Part shown: in pieces, positions 6,169 through 7,643 of the stretch
Position numbering within the stretch: position 1 is the first letter of the stretch
Layout: every line of letters begins with the position of its first letter
NCBI GenBank assembly: GCA_002684375.1
Contig: NYVC01000014.1
Location: 10,293-17,935, forward strand
DNA: 7,643 nucleotides
DNA from: Marinovum sp.
Lineage (GTDB): Bacteria > Pseudomonadota > Alphaproteobacteria > Rhodobacterales > Rhodobacteraceae
Direction: 5' to 3'
Translations under genes and position numbers: made by a program
The notes under the pieces: model-generated
Seen by the model: the letters and a program-made list of their open reading frames with translations, nothing else
Told to the model about the DNA's origin: nothing
The model's database searches: none

Positions 6169-7643
6169 TGAACGTCTAATCCTAATTCTGCCTGACGTTT
6201 TTTACTCCAGCCTTGGGTCATGCGGTCAGCAATAATAGCGATGATGGCCATGCAAAGTCCCGCAACGATACCGATTCCGAAATCACCATCGCTCAGTCCA
6301 ATATAGACGATCTGTTCCAGACCGTTTGTTCCCACCAATGCCGCAATAACCAGCATGGCGATGGCATACATAATCGTCTGGTTGAGCCCCAGCATCATCA
6401 CCGGCAGCGCCAGAGGTATTTTGACCTGCCACAGCAGTTGCCACCGGGTTGCCCCCATCATATTACCGGCCTCAATCACGGTTTCCGGCAGGTTGCGTAA
6501 ACCGTGCTCGGCATAGCGGATCGCTGGCACAAACGCATAGGCGATAATTGCCAGCAGACCCGTAAATTCGCCAATTTTAAACACCATCACGAACGGGATC
6601 AGAATGACGAAAAGCGGCATTGTTTGCATCGTGTCATTGATCGGGCGCACAAAGGCCGACACTTTGTCATTATGGGCGGCCCAGATGCCAATGGTGGTAC
6701 CAAACACAAAGGAAATGATCGCGGCAATCCCGCAAAGATAGACCGACAACATTGCCTCGGCCCAATTGCCAGTGATCACCATAAAGCCCAGCCCGAGCGC
6801 CGTGCCGAGACCCAAAGCGCGACCGCCAATCTTCCAGCCGATGAAAGCATAGATCAAAATCACGCACGGCCAAGGGATAGAGGTCAGCCCAAAATATAAA
6901 AATACCGCAAATAACATCACCACAATGCCGGCAATGGTTTTGCCGCGCAATCCACACCAAAGCGCGATGGCGGCCATTGCGAGTGCGTAGACAGCTTTGT
7001 GCATGGCCGTCAGGGCAAAGCCCCAAGTGAACGGGCTCACTGCGCTTTGCAGGCCGATCTTGAGGGGCAGCATGACAAAGAAAAAAGCAGACGTCTTGAG
7101 CGCTTCGATCTGGGGGCGGTAATTCACGATCAGATAGGTTAAGCCTTCGTTCATCGACTTTCCGGGGCTCCAGACGTTGTCGCGTGGCCAGTCGACCAGC
7201 ACGTTGAACACCTGGGCCAAGCCAAAAAGCAGCGCCGCGCCAATTATAGCGACACCCCAGATCCGATTACGTTGCAATATCGTTTTTCCAGATGGGTCAT
7301 ACAGGTTTGATCTTAGGGCCAAGCCACTGGTGATACGGTCAATTATCATTGCCATTAAGGCGATGACCATACCGACCAGCAGGCTCTCTCCGAATTGTGC
7401 TTTGCGGATTGTCGACAGAACTTCCCAGCCGATATCGGAGGTGCCACCAATGATCGAGGCAATGATAACCATGCTGAGCGACGCCATCGTTGCCTGATTG
7501 ACCCCCAGCAAAAGTTGCTTGCGGCACGACGGAACCCGCACCTGCCAAAACAACTGGCCGGGGGTTGCCCCGGACATAAGTCCCGATTCTATGACCTCTG
7601 GTGCAACACTGCGCAGACCGATAATCGTGTTGCGCACCATCGG
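6165..7643 (-). CDS. Double-domain ABC transporter permease, ProW/TmoW-like (5' end beyond right edge)
   Basis: The minus-strand frame is open from the window edge to the TGA at 6165, giving 492 codons; the true start lies to the right. Numbers below count from the Met at 7640. Two EAA-type cytoplasmic loops, which dock the ATPase, are visible: VIESGLMSGATPGQLFWQ at 17-34 and VIEAGNMMGATRWQLLWQ at 388-405. Two permease domains of the BPD_transp_1 type are therefore fused. The linker between them carries several extra membrane segments (about 127-147, 213-230, 234-251 and 276-291). The second domain contains segments near 296-320, 343-376, 411-437 and 453-471. Large permeases of this design occur in quaternary-amine ABC importers for glycine betaine, choline or TMAO. 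The binding protein and ATPase are expected to the right. The first gene in the window of the putative operon, it ends 93 nt before the preferred molybdoenzyme start. Confidence 0.92.
   Translation of the reverse strand, partial: PMVRNTIIGLRSVAPEVIESGLMSGATPGQLFWQVRVPSCRKQLLLGVNQATMASLSMVIIASIIGGTSDIGWEVLSTIRKAQFGESLLVGMVIALMAMIIDRITSGLALRSNLYDPSGKTILQRNRIWGVAIIGAALLFGLAQVFNVLVDWPRDNVWSPGKSMNEGLTYLIVNYRPQIEALKTSAFFFVMLPLKIGLQSAVSPFTWGFALTAMHKAVYALAMAAIALWCGLRGKTIAGIVVMLFAVFLYFGLTSIPWPCVILIYAFIGWKIGGRALGLGTALGLGFMVITGNWAEAMLSVYLCGIAAIISFVFGTTIGIWAAHNDKVSAFVRPINDTMQTMPLFVILIPFVMVFKIGEFTGLLAIIAYAFVPAIRYAEHGLRNLPETVIEAGNMMGATRWQLLWQVKIPLALPVMMLGLNQTIMYAIAMLVIAALVGTNGLEQIVYIGLSDGDFGIGIVAGLCMAIIAIIADRMTQGWSKKRQAELGLDVQ

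Noticed and set aside
5682..6171. Long plus-strand frames of 141-160 codons
   Set aside because: They are antisense to the molybdoenzyme N-terminus and lack protein-family character.
1..7643. Insertion sequences, CRISPR arrays, tRNA or rRNA genes
   Set aside because: No transposase-like frame, regularly spaced repeats, or recognisable tRNA or rRNA sequence was seen on either strand.

Overview
The window looks like part of an alphaproteobacterial chromosome or large replicon, most likely a marine Rhodobacteraceae (Roseobacter-group) bacterium. This is inferred from the protein style: a double-domain ProW/TmoW-like permease, a short stand-alone CBS protein and a GcvT-family enzyme resembling those of osmolyte catabolism. 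No rRNA, tRNA, CRISPR array, integrase or transposase was found. All supported genes are on the minus strand, so transcription runs from high to low coordinates.

Layout in transcription order. Positions 7643-6165 hold the 3' part of a quaternary-amine-type ABC transporter permease with two permease domains in one chain; its start lies beyond the right edge. Positions 6071-3711 encode a BisC/TorA/DorA-family bis-MGD molybdoenzyme that keeps the Tyr-Gly-Trp and serine active-site residues and has no Tat signal, so it is probably cytoplasmic. Only 2 nt later comes a GcvT-family folate-dependent methyl- or aminomethyltransferase (3708-2539), and 57 nt after that an NAD(P)-dependent aldehyde dehydrogenase (2481-1054). 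A stretch of 612 bases without a convincing gene follows (442-1053). At the left edge is a two-CBS-domain protein (441-1, with only its last residues or stop beyond the edge), which is probably an independent unit.

The four right-hand genes look like one catabolic operon. The ABC system would import a methylated zwitterion or related solute. The molybdoenzyme would reduce an S-oxide or N-oxide, the GcvT-like protein would move a methyl or C1 unit to tetrahydrofolate, and the aldehyde dehydrogenase would oxidise an aldehyde product. An oxidised osmolyte such as a sulfoxide or N-oxide is an attractive substrate, but the sequence does not identify it. The binding protein, the ATPase and any regulator would be expected to the right of the window.

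The most useful leads are this gene combination, a possible short coupling ORF bridging the permease stop and the molybdoenzyme start, and a pair of hairpins between the GcvT-like and aldehyde dehydrogenase genes.
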